From assembly GCF_003171515.1 (NCBI RefSeq), contig NC_089398.1, positions 62,001 to 126,000 of the forward strand: 64,000 nucleotides of DNA, written 5' to 3'. The position numbers and the translations under genes were made by a program. The notes under the pieces were generated by a model. That model searched no databases and was not told the DNA's origin. It worked only from the letters and a program-made list of their open reading frames with translations. The stretch is from Pyrenophora tritici-repentis. Lineage: Eukaryota > Ascomycota > Dothideomycetes > Pleosporales > Pleosporaceae. Shown here piece by piece: positions 1-10,720 of the stretch (positions within the stretch are counted from its first letter, which is position 1; the number at the start of each line of letters is the position of its first letter).

Positions 1-634
1 ATTAGCACTTGCTCGGGCCCTACACTTCTAGGGCAGTCCCGCAACTCACCGGGGGGCAGGTAGAACGCAGCGCTCACCGGGCCGTTAATAGTGCCGGCCT
101 AGATACCATCGTTCCTATCGCCGAAGGATACCGTTGATGCCATGATACCGCAGACCACCCCGTCCGCCTAAACCCAATACGTTTGTCACACCGAGACTCA
201 TCTACATACACGAGGTAATAGGAATAAAAGGAGGACAGATTGTGCAGGTAGTAGTCGCGGAGGTCTGTGTTGCGTCCGCTAGCCACTCGACAGCAGGCTT
301 TCTTCGACCAGCCAGCAGACTTCAACGTGCGGCTAATAGTAGAAGTTGGCACGAGTGTCCCAAACTCGTCCAATAGAAAGACAGCCATTTCGTCAAGGTA
401 TTGATCGGGCTTTTCATAAAGGTGCTCGCGGAGAGCTTCGAGTATCGTCGGAGTTACAGATCAAGGGCATCCACCGCCGTTCCATAGCGCTTCGACGGAT
501 CCAAAGGCGCACAGGTTAGAGCGAATGTACGTAACGGCGCGAATACTACAGCCAGCTGCGTCAGCCATCTAAGCAGCCGTAAGCTCGTTACTTAGTATCA
601 TGTCACGAATCATCCTGCGCTGTGAAACCGCCAT
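1..634 (-). pseudogene. Tc1/mariner-type (DDE_3) transposase fragment, decayed
   Basis: Reading leftwards from an ATG at 634 there is a helix-turn-helix N-terminus (MAVSQRRMIRDMILSNEL, then MADAAGCSIRAV), a TGG-rich linker (EALWNGGG) and the start of the DDE catalytic domain (YVDESRCDKRIGFRRTGW, around 180-200), where the first aspartate/glutamate lies in DES. Two in-frame stops interrupt it (a TAG after the HTH and a TGA after the GGGCP stretch), and the frame degrades near 74. The copy leaves the window on the left, so the 3' half and the TIR are not visible. The family (IS630/Tc1/mariner of Pezizomycotina) is recognised from motif order; the exact clade is not. It is a dead copy and part of the decayed transposon margin that ends at the secreted protein gene at 2.2 kb. 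Confidence 0.75.
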
Positions 635-756
635 CTTTTCCAAACGATAGTTCTAGAGCAATAGGTGGCGGTAATGTCGGAGTAGCGAGGAAGGTAAGGC
701 GACCGAGAAGCCTGCAAGCCAACGGTGCAAACCAGGCTGAAGCACAGCTAAGCGCC

Positions 757-917
757 CACAGAAGGCAACAATCAAATAAGTGGGGCTTAGAATTCAATAT
801 TCGGTTTGTTTGATTTCCGCTTTAGGTTTAACGGCTTCCTATATAGGCTTAACTCTAACCCTGTTGGGTTAGCGCCTAGATTTGAGCTATTATTTGATTT
901 GATTGTTGCCTTCTGTG
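757..917. mobile_element. MITE, diverged relative of the 162-bp hAT-type MITE
   Basis: The termini are inverted: the left end reads CAGAAGGCAACAATCAAAT (from 759) and the right end is its complement up to 915. The interior keeps the architecture of the 162-bp family found elsewhere in the window (GTGGG.CTTAG, then CCGCTTTA, then TATAGG.TTAA, then GGGTTAG.GCCTAG) but with many substitutions. No matching 8-bp duplication is seen at either plausible edge. It splits an older transposase remnant. Confidence 0.7.
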
Positions 918-1004
918 ATGGCCGGCCTGGTGGAGTGTGTGTACCATGAGCCTCTGGTCTCTGGTCAGGTGCTTTCTGTGCTTTGGGGTACTTGGCTCAT
1001 CCAT
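915..1004 (-). pseudogene. N-terminal HTH fragment of a second mariner-like transposase
   Basis: From the ATG at 1004 about 30 residues can be read (MDEPSTPKHRKHLTRDQRLM, then VHTLHQAGHH). The LTRDQRL.VHTL..AG pattern is the first helix of the helix-turn-helix in fungal mariner-like transposases. The frame is cut off by the MITE at 757-917, and what follows on the other side is not recognisably its continuation. It is a short relic with no coding capacity. The family call rests on this one motif. Confidence 0.5.
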
Positions 1005-1471
1005 ATTGCCTGTGAGTAGAGAGAAAAGCCCCAAAAACAGAGTGGTGAGGAGGCAAAAAGTGGCTTGCAGATCACTAAGAAAGAAGAGGCTTGGTATCAT
1101 CCGAAGTGGCGCCGAACTAGTGCCCCACTGTACAAAACTTATGCCTGATACCACGGTAGTTCCTTCTGGTTCGTGTTAGCATGCACGTCCCTGCATATGG
1201 CACGTGAGGTGGGTCAATCCGTCGATCGGAATGATTGTTGCGGAGTCTGCTCAAGCCGAGCTAAGCTCAACCTCGAAAATCAAGCGCTTGGCAAGCTAAG
1301 CTTCCTAAAACGTCCTTTCACTATGGGGCGAGCTAAGGTAGAGCAGGCGGCTTGGCTTGGCTTGCTTGTTGACAAGTGTAACTGTGCTTGTCGGCGAGAT
1401 GATTTGCGACAGCATTCGGAGAATCGCGAAGAGAAAATTTGCAAGAACAGCAGATGATAGCTGGCTCCGGC
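1005..1471. other. Gene-free stretch with orphan hAT-type ends
   Basis: No convincing gene. Two isolated terminal sequences are visible: ATTGTTGCGGAGTCTG at 1234-1249, which is the right end of the hAT B/162-bp MITE type, and CTTGCTTGTTGACAAG near 1366-1381, which resembles the ends of the CAGAGTTGTC-type MITE. Neither has a partner nearby, so they are probably remnants of deleted or decayed copies. Confidence 0.4.
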
Positions 1472-1673
1472 CAGAGTTGTCAACAATCAAGCCAATCTGC
1501 AATCAAGCCAAATGTGGCCCCTGCTCACTAGCCTTGTCGATCAGCCACGGGCCTATAAGAGAGACGTGCCAACCCTCTATTTAGGTATAGCTGTACCTGT
1601 ATTTTCTAGGCCGCTAGTAAGCAGGGGCCACATTTGGCTTGATTGCAGATTGGCTTGATTGTTGACAACTCTG
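1472..1673. mobile_element. 202-bp hAT-type MITE, CAGAGTTGTC family
   Basis: The element has long inverted ends (over 50 bp, starting CAGAGTTGTCAACAATCAAG) and is flanked by a perfect 8-bp duplication GCTCCGGC at 1464-1471 and 1674-1681. An 8-bp TSD and a CAG start are hAT traits. A second copy in inverted orientation lies at 21803-22004. No autonomous element with these ends is in the window. Confidence 0.9.
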
Positions 1674-1681
1674 GCTCCGGC

Positions 1682-2226
1682 TCGTTCACGAAAAGGCTAT
1701 GTCTCGTGAGATGTTCTCTAAGACTTTCGGGGCGATAATTCCTGTCAAGCATCGTTCTAAGGACAGTCTTGCAACAACAACAGGGCCACGAAAAGAAAAG
1801 CACAAGAGACAAACTGGCACTACAGACTAAACAACACTAATTACTAAATAGGAGCGGTGGGAAGTATGGACATGCAACAATAGGAAGAACGTAGTGGTCT
1901 TTGAGGGGTTGTCTCAAGCGGCGATCGCAATTTTCCGAAAGCGTTTAGTTTTGGAATAGGGGGCTGTTCCGTGTCGGCATACCTGAGTAGGCTTTTCGCC
2001 TGGGTTGAAGTCCCAGCTGGAGCAGCTTTGGAGCAGCTGGCTCGCCCGGAGTCAGCCCGGAGCCTATGCGGAGCTCGCCTTAGAGCACACACATATAAAA
2101 ACCTATCTCCGGACGAAGTCAGATCGATAGTCAATTCATCCTGATTATTCACGGCATTAGTCTCTTGATCAGCCCGTTACACTTATACCCTGCACTTTTC
2201 CTCTACAAAACCAATCTATTGCCACT
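1682..2226 (+). promoter_or_regulatory. Upstream region of the secreted protein gene
   Basis: No gene is seen between the MITE and the small secreted protein. A TATA-like TATAAAA lies at 2094-2100, about 127 bp before the ATG at 2227, and the stretch just before the ATG is pyrimidine- and AC-rich (CTCTACAAAACCAATC), as is common for fungal 5' leaders. Both are positional inferences. Confidence 0.35.
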
Positions 2227-2489
2227 ATGCGCTTCTTTACTGTCCTCTCTATCCTATCTATTGGCCTTGTGGCCGCGACGCCTCTCGCTGGCCCAGAGGC
2301 CGCCGCTATAGCTCAACCCGACAGCGCTGGGCAGTCTTGTGGATCCTGCTGCCTTGGGGGGGAAGCAATTAAGAATTGTTGTACGGGAACGGGATGCAAC
2401 TACTGTGCAGGTACAGGAGGTGTATGTTATTATATATACTAGTACGCTATGCGGTCAGACTGCTAATTGTTGAATAGGAAATTTGCTAG
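2227..2489 (+). CDS. Small secreted cysteine-rich protein (effector-like), possible 3' intron
   Basis: The ATG at 2227 opens a 71-codon frame ending at 2442. Residues 1-18 form a signal peptide (MRFFTVLSILSIGLVAAT). The mature part is short, glycine-rich and holds eight cysteines, including two CC pairs. Alternatively, a canonical intron (GTATGT donor at 2422, TGCTAAT branch-like site, AATAG acceptor ending 2477; 56 bp) would replace the last six residues with a three-codon exon ending at the TAG at 2487-2489. Both versions have eight cysteines, and I think the spliced form is the more natural gene end. Size, signal peptide and cysteine density fit fungal apoplastic effectors or antimicrobial-type peptides. 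No family is recognised and no activity can be claimed. It sits between MITEs and a Copia element, a common setting for effector candidates. Confidence 0.65.
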
Positions 2490-2843
2490 AGAGCTACACT
2501 TATAAACCTTAAAAGGAAACTTGTCGGATTCTCATGCTCTGATCCAGAATATGGACTCGACGAGATCGTGGGTGGTTTTGGTGGTGCCCGAAGGGCCTTC
2601 CGGACCCTAAGGCAGAATATAGGGTAGCTAAGCGTACTCTAGGCAGAGTAAATGCAAAATAGGATATATTCACAATAGAGCCGTTGTGCTGTGTACAGAA
2701 TGGATTGATTGTTATGATTGATGTGCTACGGTGTCAATTTTGAGGTGGGAGGATTGACCCTTGCGCTCCGGGCCGATTCGCCTCTTGGCTTCAAGTTCAA
2801 ATCAACTCAACCTTATCTCAACCGGATTTATTATTATTATTAT
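2490..2843. other. Intergenic, no gene seen
   Basis: This is the 3' flank of the secreted protein gene. A TTA trinucleotide run (about 2828-2842) supplies the ATTAT target site of the Copia element at 2839-2843. Nothing else was recognised. Confidence 0.5.
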
Positions 2844-3035
2844 TGTTGGAAGGTCTATAGCACTAGTGCTGAAAGGAAATAACGATAACTAGGAATGCAT
2901 TCTGTTCGGTGATGGTGATTGATTGTCTACGAACATAGCTGCTACGAAGGTATACCTAAGCTCTGCGCAAGGTGGGCCGAAGTCGGGCCGAAGTGTCCAG
3001 CAGCCGACGTCTCTACCGATACTCACGATCCGACA
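2844..3035 (-). repeat. Copia 3' LTR
   Basis: This is the 192-bp LTR, 3' in element sense. The polypurine tract lies directly inside it at about 3041-3054 (AGAAAGAAAAGACT on the minus strand). It was matched base by base, by eye, with 12862-13053. Confidence 0.92.
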
Positions 3036-3119
3036 CTGGAAGTCTTTTCTTTCTGGGTAGCTAGTAACTCTGCTTGTATCGGTAGTGACAGTATGTGTTG
3101 ATGGTAACTGTGTGTAGCA

Positions 3120-4168
3120 TCAACCATCAAAGCTTGTCGGCCTCTGCACCCATCCCTCTACTCGGACTGTCAGCTTATTGCCGTCAATAAAGCGTTCAAG
3201 AGCGCGGTTTGGCGATGCCTTGGTGAAGGCGTCTGCAGGATTGTCTTCACCATTGATCCAGCGGATCTCCGTGATCTCGCGACGCTCATATGATTGGCGC
3301 AGCGCCATGATGTCAATCATGAGACGCTTTTCCTTCGTCGTCCCAAGCTTTACTAGGCACTCGTACAAGGAGTACGAGTCTGTACAGATAACCAAGGGAA
3401 TTGCAGGTAGTCTAAGTCGTTCTGTAACTATCCTCAGCGTGGTTGCAACTGCAATGCCTATGTCAAAGCCGTTGACCATGCCGTAGATCTCTGAGGCCAG
3501 TACGCTCCGTGTGATGCGCTTGCATTTTGTAGAGCTGTAGTGGATCACGTTGCCCTGTATTGTGAAGGTGTTGACGTCAATAGACTCGTTGACGAGCATA
3601 AGGACAAAGCCTAGCTGTGAGCTGAGGTCCTTGTTGTTGGCAAAGGAGCCATCCACAAAGACCATCAACTTGGCCTCCATAAGATTGACAGTGACGTAGT
3701 GCAGGCCACGATCGAGATTCTCCATCTGCCATTTCAGGCGTTTGTTGAGTGCCTTGATGTCCTCGTCTGATGGTTGCTGAGCTTGAGCAGCGACGGACAG
3801 GTCAAATGACGCCTCTGGTTGGCATGTTGATGCGATGTACGCTCCGCGGGCGCGCTGCTCGGTGTACTGTTGCGCGCGGTCGGGTGCCCTGATATCCACA
3901 AGCCTGATCCTTCCTCCTTGTCCTTTCTGCCTAAGGGTCAAGACTCTGCTGGCGTCCATCGTGAGTGTACATCCATTGAAGTCTAACTGCACTTCTGGTG
4001 TCAGCCTTGCTTTTGGCTTTGACCTGAACTCTGCCTTCTGGATCTTCTTCTCTTCACGTGACGAGAACGCTGGTGTCCCGAGCATGAGAGTGTCGTCTGT
4101 CTGCATGCCAACGATGCCGAAGATGCCTGCGTCGTCGCTGTTCGTGATCAATAGGCATGGGTCGTACG
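3120..4168 (-). pseudogene. Copia pol: RT C-terminus and RNase H
   Basis: This piece holds the second RT aspartate motif in the form MQTDDTLML, which stands where YVDD is usual, followed by a connection region. The RNase H domain follows: MVFVDGSFANN with its first Asp, CTDSYSLYECL with another, and a C-terminal IRWINGEDNPADAFTK. The stop is at 3120-3122, just inside the 3' LTR. On the other side it is cut from the rest of RT by the MITE at 4169-4330. Copia RNase H fits the position after RT. Confidence 0.88.
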
Positions 4169-4330
4169 CACAGTCCGCAACAATCAATTAAGTGGGTCCT
4201 AGAAGGTTCAGATTGGATTGATTGATTACCGCTTTAAGCCTAGTAGTTACCTATAGGAGTTTAAGCCCTACCTAGATAGGTAAGTGGGTCTAGGAGAGTG
4301 ACCGGATTGAATTGATTGTTGCGGAGTCTA
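4169..4330. mobile_element. 162-bp hAT-type MITE, copy 1
   Basis: The left end is CACAGTCCGCAACAATCAAT and the right end is the complement of TAGACTCCGCAACAATCAAT. It is flanked by the TSD GTCGTACG (4161-4168 and 4331-4338). It splits the Copia RT coding region. Confidence 0.95.
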
Positions 4331-5312
4331 GTCGTACGTCGATGTTGCCATGTCCAGTTCCTTGCAATGGTGTCCGTGATACGTTGTCCACCAGTGGACT
4401 CCTGCCTCAGCGATTCCATACAGCGGCTTGATCACATGGAGTAGCGTGCCTTCTGGATATCGATGGACTAGCTCAGTAGGAAGATGTGCGAGTATCGTCC
4501 TCTTCAGGGTTGTCTGCGCCTGGGGATACGCCTGCGTAATGTCACGGAGCTCGATGTTCATTCCGCGTTGTACCATCTCGGGCGCCAGCGACATAATCAG
4601 GCGCTGGCTACATCGCTGTATGGTTGGAGATTGCGTCAGAATAGTCTCCTTGCCGTGGTCCTGGTAGCCTTGGATAACTAGGCGGGATTTCTCATAGGGC
4701 TTGGTTGTCTTTCCCTTGACCTCACGTACTAGGCGTGACTTGAAGATCCGGATCTTGCTGTGTAGCCTCTCGTCGTATTGCTCAAATTTAAAGACTCCAC
4801 GACCTACGAGGTCGCTGATCTCTTGGTCATCAGACGCTTCAAAGGGGGCGCCTGAGGTTGTGATCACTCCATCGTTACGTAGCTTGATAGCTAGCTCAAG
4901 ATCGTCCTGCTCCTTCTTGGTGATGTACGCGTGCGCCTTCCGCTTGTTCTTTGACCCTGGAGGGCGGCCTCTCCTGCGTGGTTGCACTGCCGGTGGTACT
5001 GCTACCGGCTCATGCGGCTCATTCGGCGCGTGTGGCGCATCGGGGTCGCTCCAAAGGTGGTCTGGTCTGTAGTATGTAGACTCCGCAACAATCAATTCAA
5101 TCCGGTCACTCTCCTAGACCCACTTACCTATCTAGGTAGGGCTTAAACTCCTATAGGTAACTACTAGGCTTAAAGCGGTAATCAATCAATCCAATCTGAA
5201 CCTTCTAGGACCCACTTAATTGATTGTTGCGGACTGTGGTAGTATGGCTTGACGACAGTGGATCTGAATGTCGTTGGACCATTGACCATGTCAACAGTGA
5301 CGTTGTGGCCAT
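4331..5312 (-). pseudogene. Copia pol: RT N-terminal part, split by a MITE at 5077-5238
   Basis: Reads leftwards from the MITE/hAT complex. It contains a basic linker (RRRGRPPGSKNKRKAH), the RT entry region (KSRLVREVKG, YEKSRLVIQGYQDHG) and motif A (ELRDITQAYPQAQ), then KPLYGIAEAGVHW typical of Copia RT. The open frame starting at 5095 begins with six codons that come from the MITE end (IVAES) and is therefore not a natural N-terminus. The natural sequence continues across 5239-5312. Reading stops at the MITE at 4169-4330. Confidence 0.85.
5077..5238. mobile_element. 162-bp hAT-type MITE, copy 2
   Basis: Same element in the opposite orientation (starts TAGACTCC, ends GGACTGTG). The TSD is GTAGTATG at 5069-5076 and 5239-5246. 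It is inserted in Copia RT. Confidence 0.95.
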
Positions 5313-5350
5313 CACAGTCCGCAACAATCAATTAAGTGGGTCCTAGAAGG

Positions 5351-8300
5351 CAGAGATGCCAACAATCAAATCAATCAAGCTTCAGGCCCTATACTTGCTT
5401 TGATTGACGTTTTCTTGGTGTTGAGCTTGCTTTGATGGGCTTGATAGGTCGATCAGTGAGGCTTGATTGGTGAGCTTGATGGGCTTGATCGCTAGGTAGC
5501 CTTAGGAAGCTCCGAAGAGTGAAAAAGGCGGTTTCTGGAGCCAAAAAAAGGCAAAACGAGAAGTTAGTATAGAGTTTCGAACACAAAGCAAAAAAGGCCG
5601 CAACTATCTGCTCTAGAGAGAGGTCCTTCTAGGAGCGCGTTTGAGGGAGAATAGCAGTGTTGCGTAGTATATAACCTGAAGTCTTATTGCGCGCGAGTAA
5701 TCAAGAAAAGATAAGATTGTATCGCTATCGCCGTTGAAACCCAGCTACTCGGGAGTCTCTACGTTGAGCAGAGTGCTCACAAGCTATCCTCATCGTTCAC
5801 TAGCAGTATATGCCCCCAACAGCAGTATACAGCAGGGACAGTAACCTCTCTAAGGCCTTTGGATAGGATATATCGAAGCTTAAGACTCATTAATCGACGC
5901 GGAGGCAGGCGGTATTATTCAGTGGATGGGCGTTGTAAGGTAGGCGAGACGTCTATTTTAAGAAGTAGTCAGCTACGCTCTGCTAGGTATATTGAAGCTG
6001 TAAGAAGCAGCTATCCTGATGACCCTAGAGGTCGTAGACGAGGATGGAGATGGGCTGTACTTACCGGAATCGCTAGGTTGCTCCCACGCTGTGAGGTTGT
6101 ACAACTGCTCAAGGTCGTGATCTGAGAGTTGGCTTGTAGCTGACGTCGGCAGCTTTATGCCAGCGGCATTCCAAGCCCGTACACATTGAAGCGCGGCGAG
6201 TAGTTGTGACCCAATCTTGCGCCGTCGCGGAGCAAGTAGATCTCCTAGTTCACTAAACATGCGCTCGCACTCGCAACTGCTCGCTGGAATACTCAACACG
6301 TCAATCGCAAAGCGTGAGAGGTCGGGATACTTAGACTGAAGCTGTACCCAGTACTTGATAGGGTTGCCGTCAACGTTAGGGCTGTTGTGCTGCTTACTCG
6401 TCCACTTTGGCTCCAATTTGCGCCACCTGTCGTACTCATCTGTGAGCTCATCATCGTCCTCGCTATCGCTTATGATGTACGAGATAGCCTCGTCAATAGC
6501 GCCGTTATCACGCTCTTTTGAGGGCTTTGTTGGAGGAGTAGAGGTCGTATACTCTGCCCAAAGAGCACGAAAGTCAGCCATACAGGCGACGAGCCACTCA
6601 GGCTTATCACGCCACGCCTTCTCGCAATAGCGTCGATAGTACGGGTGAAGAGCGCAGGCCGCAAAGTACGCGGGTGAGTCGTCGAGTTTACTGTAGTAGT
6701 CGTTGAGCTTCTCCCACGCTGCGCGAAAGTTGATAGAGATGTGATCTTCAGGCGCCTCGCGCTGCTCAAAATCAACCCTCTCGTACTGCCGGAGACGCTG
6801 CTCAAAGCGCCCCATAAGGAACTCAAACACTGGTATAACCTCGTATATCGCACCGAAACGGCCACATTTGCCTCTGCCTTCAAGGCGCTTTGTAGCATCT
6901 TTCAGCGGCTTCAGCACCTCAATATACTCAGTTATAACAGCCCAATCAGCAGCTGTGAGGCCCTTAGATCTCATCCAAGCAGGCGCCTGGGGCTTCTTGT
7001 TGTTCTTCGTTCGGGCGTGTGAGTCGGCAACGCGCTGCTGTTCCACGTAGAAACAAACGTAGGAGTTGAACGCGGGTTGTAGTAATACAGCTCTCTCAAA
7101 CGCTGAACAAAAGGAGTTCCAGCGCGTAACGCAAGGCTTTACAGGCTCGAGTATTTGGAATTTAGCGTCGTCGTCGGCCGGTAAGTCCTGCCTCGCGAGG
7201 CGCTGAAAGTTCGCGAACATGTCGTACTGTTGTGGCGTTTTGATGTAGCTAATAACGTCTATAAGCGTGCCTAATGGGCCCTGCTTACGCCACTCGTTGA
7301 GGTATTTCTCTTCCTCCTGTACAGCGTTAGAAAGCTTCATTGAAAAGAACAGGTAGACTTACAGCCAAGTTCTCGTCGTTGTTAAAGGCGTCCTTGTTTG
7401 AGCCAAATATAATCGACTGGCCAACTAAGTTGATTGTATGAGCGCTACAACGTAGCCGGCGATGCTTAGACTTAAAGCCAAACTTCGCTCCAAGGGTCGC
7501 GATAGCAGTGTCGTTATTGAACGCGTTGTCGAGCATAAAGTAGCCAACGTTCTGCGCAGTTATATTAAACTTCTGCAGAGTTTCAGCGACACAATCAGCT
7601 ATCCTGTCGCCAGTATGGGCACCTGAGAGCTGCGGCAGGTCAATAGCAACGTCCCTAAGGTCGCCCTCAGCCGTGGCAAAGTGAGCGACAATACCGAAGA
7701 AGCCACGCTTGCCACCTTTAACGGTCCACCCATCAAAGCTTATATGTATCTTGCTCGCCGCGCAACGCAGCTCATCGACGACCTGAGGCTGCATGAAGTT
7801 GTACAGCCTCATCACAAACTGCGCAACGCTTGTGCGACTACTCCAGAGCGCCTGCTCAGCTTCAGGATTCGCGAAATGTATCATCCTGCGGAAAGCTGGA
7901 TCTTCGAACTGGCAGAGGGCGAGGTTGTTGTCAACAAGCCAGCTAACAGCTGCTATTCGAAAGGACTGTACGTCGAAGTTTCCTATCTCGTTCGCAACCC
8001 TTTGGCTAACGCCGAAGCCGCCCTTCAGCATCATTTCTAGCGATTTCTGGCCTCCAAGAAGCTGCTGAGGCGGTTGCTCGCCAGCGTTTGTTATTCCATG
8101 ATCCCTATTTAGGTGCCTCGCAGCAGTACTAGTTGCCTCCGTCGTCTCCGCAAAGCCAGCAGTCGCTGCTTTACGCTTGTGACAGATGTGGCACAGCCAG
8201 AATATCCTGTTGGTATTACTGCGGAGAGTAAGCCGATAACCGTAGTTGTATACCCAGCTTTTCTTCTGCTTCTGTGTCCGAAGAGGCTTCATATACCGTG

Positions 8301-9031
8301 GCAGGCGACTCCAGTTAATGCCATCAAAGTTATCGGCCATACGCGGGTCGAAGTCAGGCTCTGGCTCGCCTTCATCTACCGCTTCAGACGCCGCTGCAGC
8401 TACCTCAGAGGCTTCAACAGGCGCGACAATCGCATCTTCGGGTATAGAGTCGCGCAACTGCATCTCGAAATCAACGCCTTGGCTCGCGGCCAGTATAGCT
8501 CGACGCGGCGACGTTGGCGGAGTCTCGCGCTGTGTATCCTCGTCGATAACGAAAGGGTGAGATGGCTGCGAAGCTTCGATAGTTATAGGCTGTGATTTAC
8601 TGCCTTTCTGGCGTTTTGAGCGACCAGCGGCGGCAACAGGAGCGGCAGCAGGGCGTTTACGAGGATGCCTAGGGTCTGGCATAATAGCAACGGGTAGCAC
8701 TAGGAATAGAACATGTAGAGAATTGTGTTAATCATTGTGCTACGGGAACTAAGATCTATATCTCCGCCGGCTAACGTTGTGGGCGCTATGCCCTGTACGT
8801 ACTAGCCTTTAAGTGAGAGAAGATGGGATGGAACCTAGGTTATACCAAAATCTACGACTTCACGTTCTACGATATAGCCAGGATCAAGCCTATCAAGCTC
8901 ACCAATCAAGCCTGCTTGATGGGCTTGATTTGCTTGTACTTTTGAGCAGTCTGGGCTTGATTTGGCTTGATTGTATTCACTCAATCAAATCAATCAAGCC
9001 CATCAAGCAGGCTTGATTGTTGGCATCTCTG
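5351..9031 (-). mobile_element. hAT A, complete 3.68-kb transposon nested in a MITE
   Basis: The ends are CAGAGATGCCAACAATCAA in inverted orientation, flanked by the 8-bp TSD CTAGAAGG (5343-5350 and 9032-9039). The subterminal zones are packed with TTGATTGG/GGCTTGAT-type repeats on both sides (5370-5510 and 8880-9020), the likely transposase binding region. It carries one transposase gene on the minus strand. Confidence 0.95.
6011..8682 (-). CDS. hAT A transposase, three exons, about 861 aa
   Basis: The ATG is at 8682 (MPDPRHPRKRP). Exon 1 is 7363-8682, exon 2 is 6065-7316 and exon 3 is 6011-6024. Intron 1 (7317-7362, 46 bp) has a GTAAGT donor, a TTCTAAC branch and a CAG acceptor. Intron 2 (6025-6064, 40 bp) has GTAAGT and TAG. 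The exon lengths sum to 2586, divisible by three. The protein has a basic N-terminus, a BED-like zinc finger (CHICHKRK.. with later H..H, about 165-200), the catalytic segments HISFDGW and YFMLDNAFNNDTA, the VTRWNSF (RW) motif and a C-terminal hATC dimerisation domain (RFAIDVLSIPASSCECERMF). It is the size of its relatives in hAT B and C2. No stop or frameshift was seen, so it may be functional. The splice model is inferred from alignment with the unspliced relatives. Confidence 0.85.
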
Positions 9032-9163
9032 CTAGAAGGTTCAGATTGGATTGATTGATTACCGCTTTAAGCCTAGTAGTTACCTATAGGAGTTTAAGCC
9101 CTACCTAGATAGGTAAGTGGGTCTAGGAGAGTGACCGGATTGAATTGATTGTTGCGGAGTCTA

Positions 9164-10720
9164 GTGGCCATCTGTACTGGCGATCTTGTACGGGCCATTC
9201 CAGCCATCACTCTCTCTCCATACTAAGACTTCGCTCTGGAGTGGGAGCGCGAGCATGTCTGCAGTGGCTGGTCCATTGCGGGTGTTCAAGGCGTCTGCAA
9301 CTTGGTGCTCTGCCGTGATCTTGCGTAGGGCTTTCGTCGCCTTTTGAATAGCCTCGCTGCGCTTGACCATTGACGGGGATGGCGGTGACTCTGCAGTCAT
9401 TCGTGGGTACGCTCCAAAGACCAGTAGCGTCGGGACTAGTCCATCGGGGCCAGCAGTATCGTTGACAGCCTTCACAGCCATCTGGAGAATCGCGTCGTCG
9501 GACATAGTGTCAGTGAGTTCTGCATAGAGTATGTCCCATGCGCGGCGTAGAGGTGCATGGTACCTCTCAGTTTTGCCGATAGACCAGTGCGCCTCCGTAG
9601 GTACTTGCTTGCATGTGACTCCCATGATCTTTTGCTTCTGCGCGGAACTCTGTGCTTGCAAAGTTAGTGCCTGCGTCATGCGTGATAATGTCTGGTGGTC
9701 CTTGATACGTGTCGATCCATAGTATCCGCAGTGCTTGCCATGTTTCTTTAGCTGAGATAGCGCTAAGGAACCTCGCGCCTTGAAACGCTGTTGAGGAATC
9801 GACCACATGCAGTACAGGTTTGTTGCTCAGGTACATCACATCCACCAGGATCTCATAGTTGAAGTGGTGATCATCCTTGAGAGTGAATTTGAATCGGCGC
9901 GGTGCGGAGCTGTGGAGCTGGCAGTGGTGGCAGAACTTAGTGACTTCTTCTAGGGTTCTTTCTTCGAAGTCGTTATGGCCAGCATCCTTTAAGAGCTTAA
10001 CAAGTCGCGTGACAGCTGGGTGTCCAAATCGTCGATGGAGCCGTCGCAACTCTGTCTCTGTCAGGAACACAGTTGCTCTCTCTCTTTTGTTCAGATGGAA
10101 CCAAGGATGTCCCCATTTGCGAATTACAGGGATGTGTACGTCACCCTGGACTAGCTCATCTGTGGTGTTGTTAAAGTAGACCTTTAACCTGTCCATGTCT
10201 GCAAGGCACAATAAGAATGGTGTAGGTGCGTCAAGCACCTCAAAGTTGATCGTCCCAATGTCTGTAGAGACCTGTGCAGTGCCAATAGATGATGTAGCCT
10301 CGCCCTTGCCGAATTTGATAGATGCCTTTCCTGCTGTAGACGTATCCATCCTAACTGTAGGATCTTCCCTTGTGAGTGCAAGGTACTGCTCCTTGCCAAC
10401 TGTGGATACGTTGGCAGCGCCTGTATCCGGTAGGATCCCTTGGTACACAGATCTTGTGTAGCGGTCTTCAAGCAGGAACTGTGACGCTGGCGCTGATGGC
10501 GCGTCTTGGCGGTATACGTCGTCGCCAGAGATGTGGTGCAAGAACGCCTGATCTGCAAGGCATTGCTCCGTGAAAAACTGCTGTTCAAGGTATGCTTCCG
10601 CGACGTCGTCATCGTCGTCATCCTCGCAGTCTTCCTCCTCTCTCCAGCCTCTCTGATTGTACTGGCTAGTGTGCTCGATCCCTTCGTATTCTGCAAGATG
10701 TACGGAGAAGTCCTTGGGGG
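9164..10720 (-). pseudogene. Copia pol: protease and integrase, frameshifted
   Basis: From about 10720 leftwards the frame encodes an acidic linker (EEEDCEDDDDDD), the aspartic protease signature in GILPDTGAANVSTVG, the GAG-pre-integrase zinc site (LHRRFGHPAV, then FCHHCQLHSS: H..H and C..C) and the integrase core (YEILVDVMYL, ITHDAGTNF). At about 9630, after the run GCAAAAGATC, the integrase must change frame to continue into TEAHWSIGKTERYHAPL, which holds the third acidic residue. This is a one-base-type frameshift. The MITE/hAT complex at 5313-9163 then separates it from RT. Confidence 0.85.

Larger units (their letters stand above)
5313..9163. mobile_element. 162-bp hAT-type MITE, copy 3, split by hAT A
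   Basis: The MITE's own ends are 5313-5350 and 9032-9163 (counting one copy of the inner TSD), with outer TSD GTGGCCAT at 5305-5312 and 9164-9171. hAT A entered its CTAGAAGG site. Removing hAT A and one CTAGAAGG restores a 162-bp element identical by eye to the other copies. Confidence 0.95.

Noticed and set aside
1844..2152. 102-codon minus-strand frame upstream of the secreted protein gene
   Set aside because: No domain or coding signs, and it covers the likely promoter of the plus-strand gene.
4328..5095. A free-standing RT protein of 255 aa with its own start
   Set aside because: The first codons come from the MITE end; it is the Copia RT cut on both sides by MITEs.
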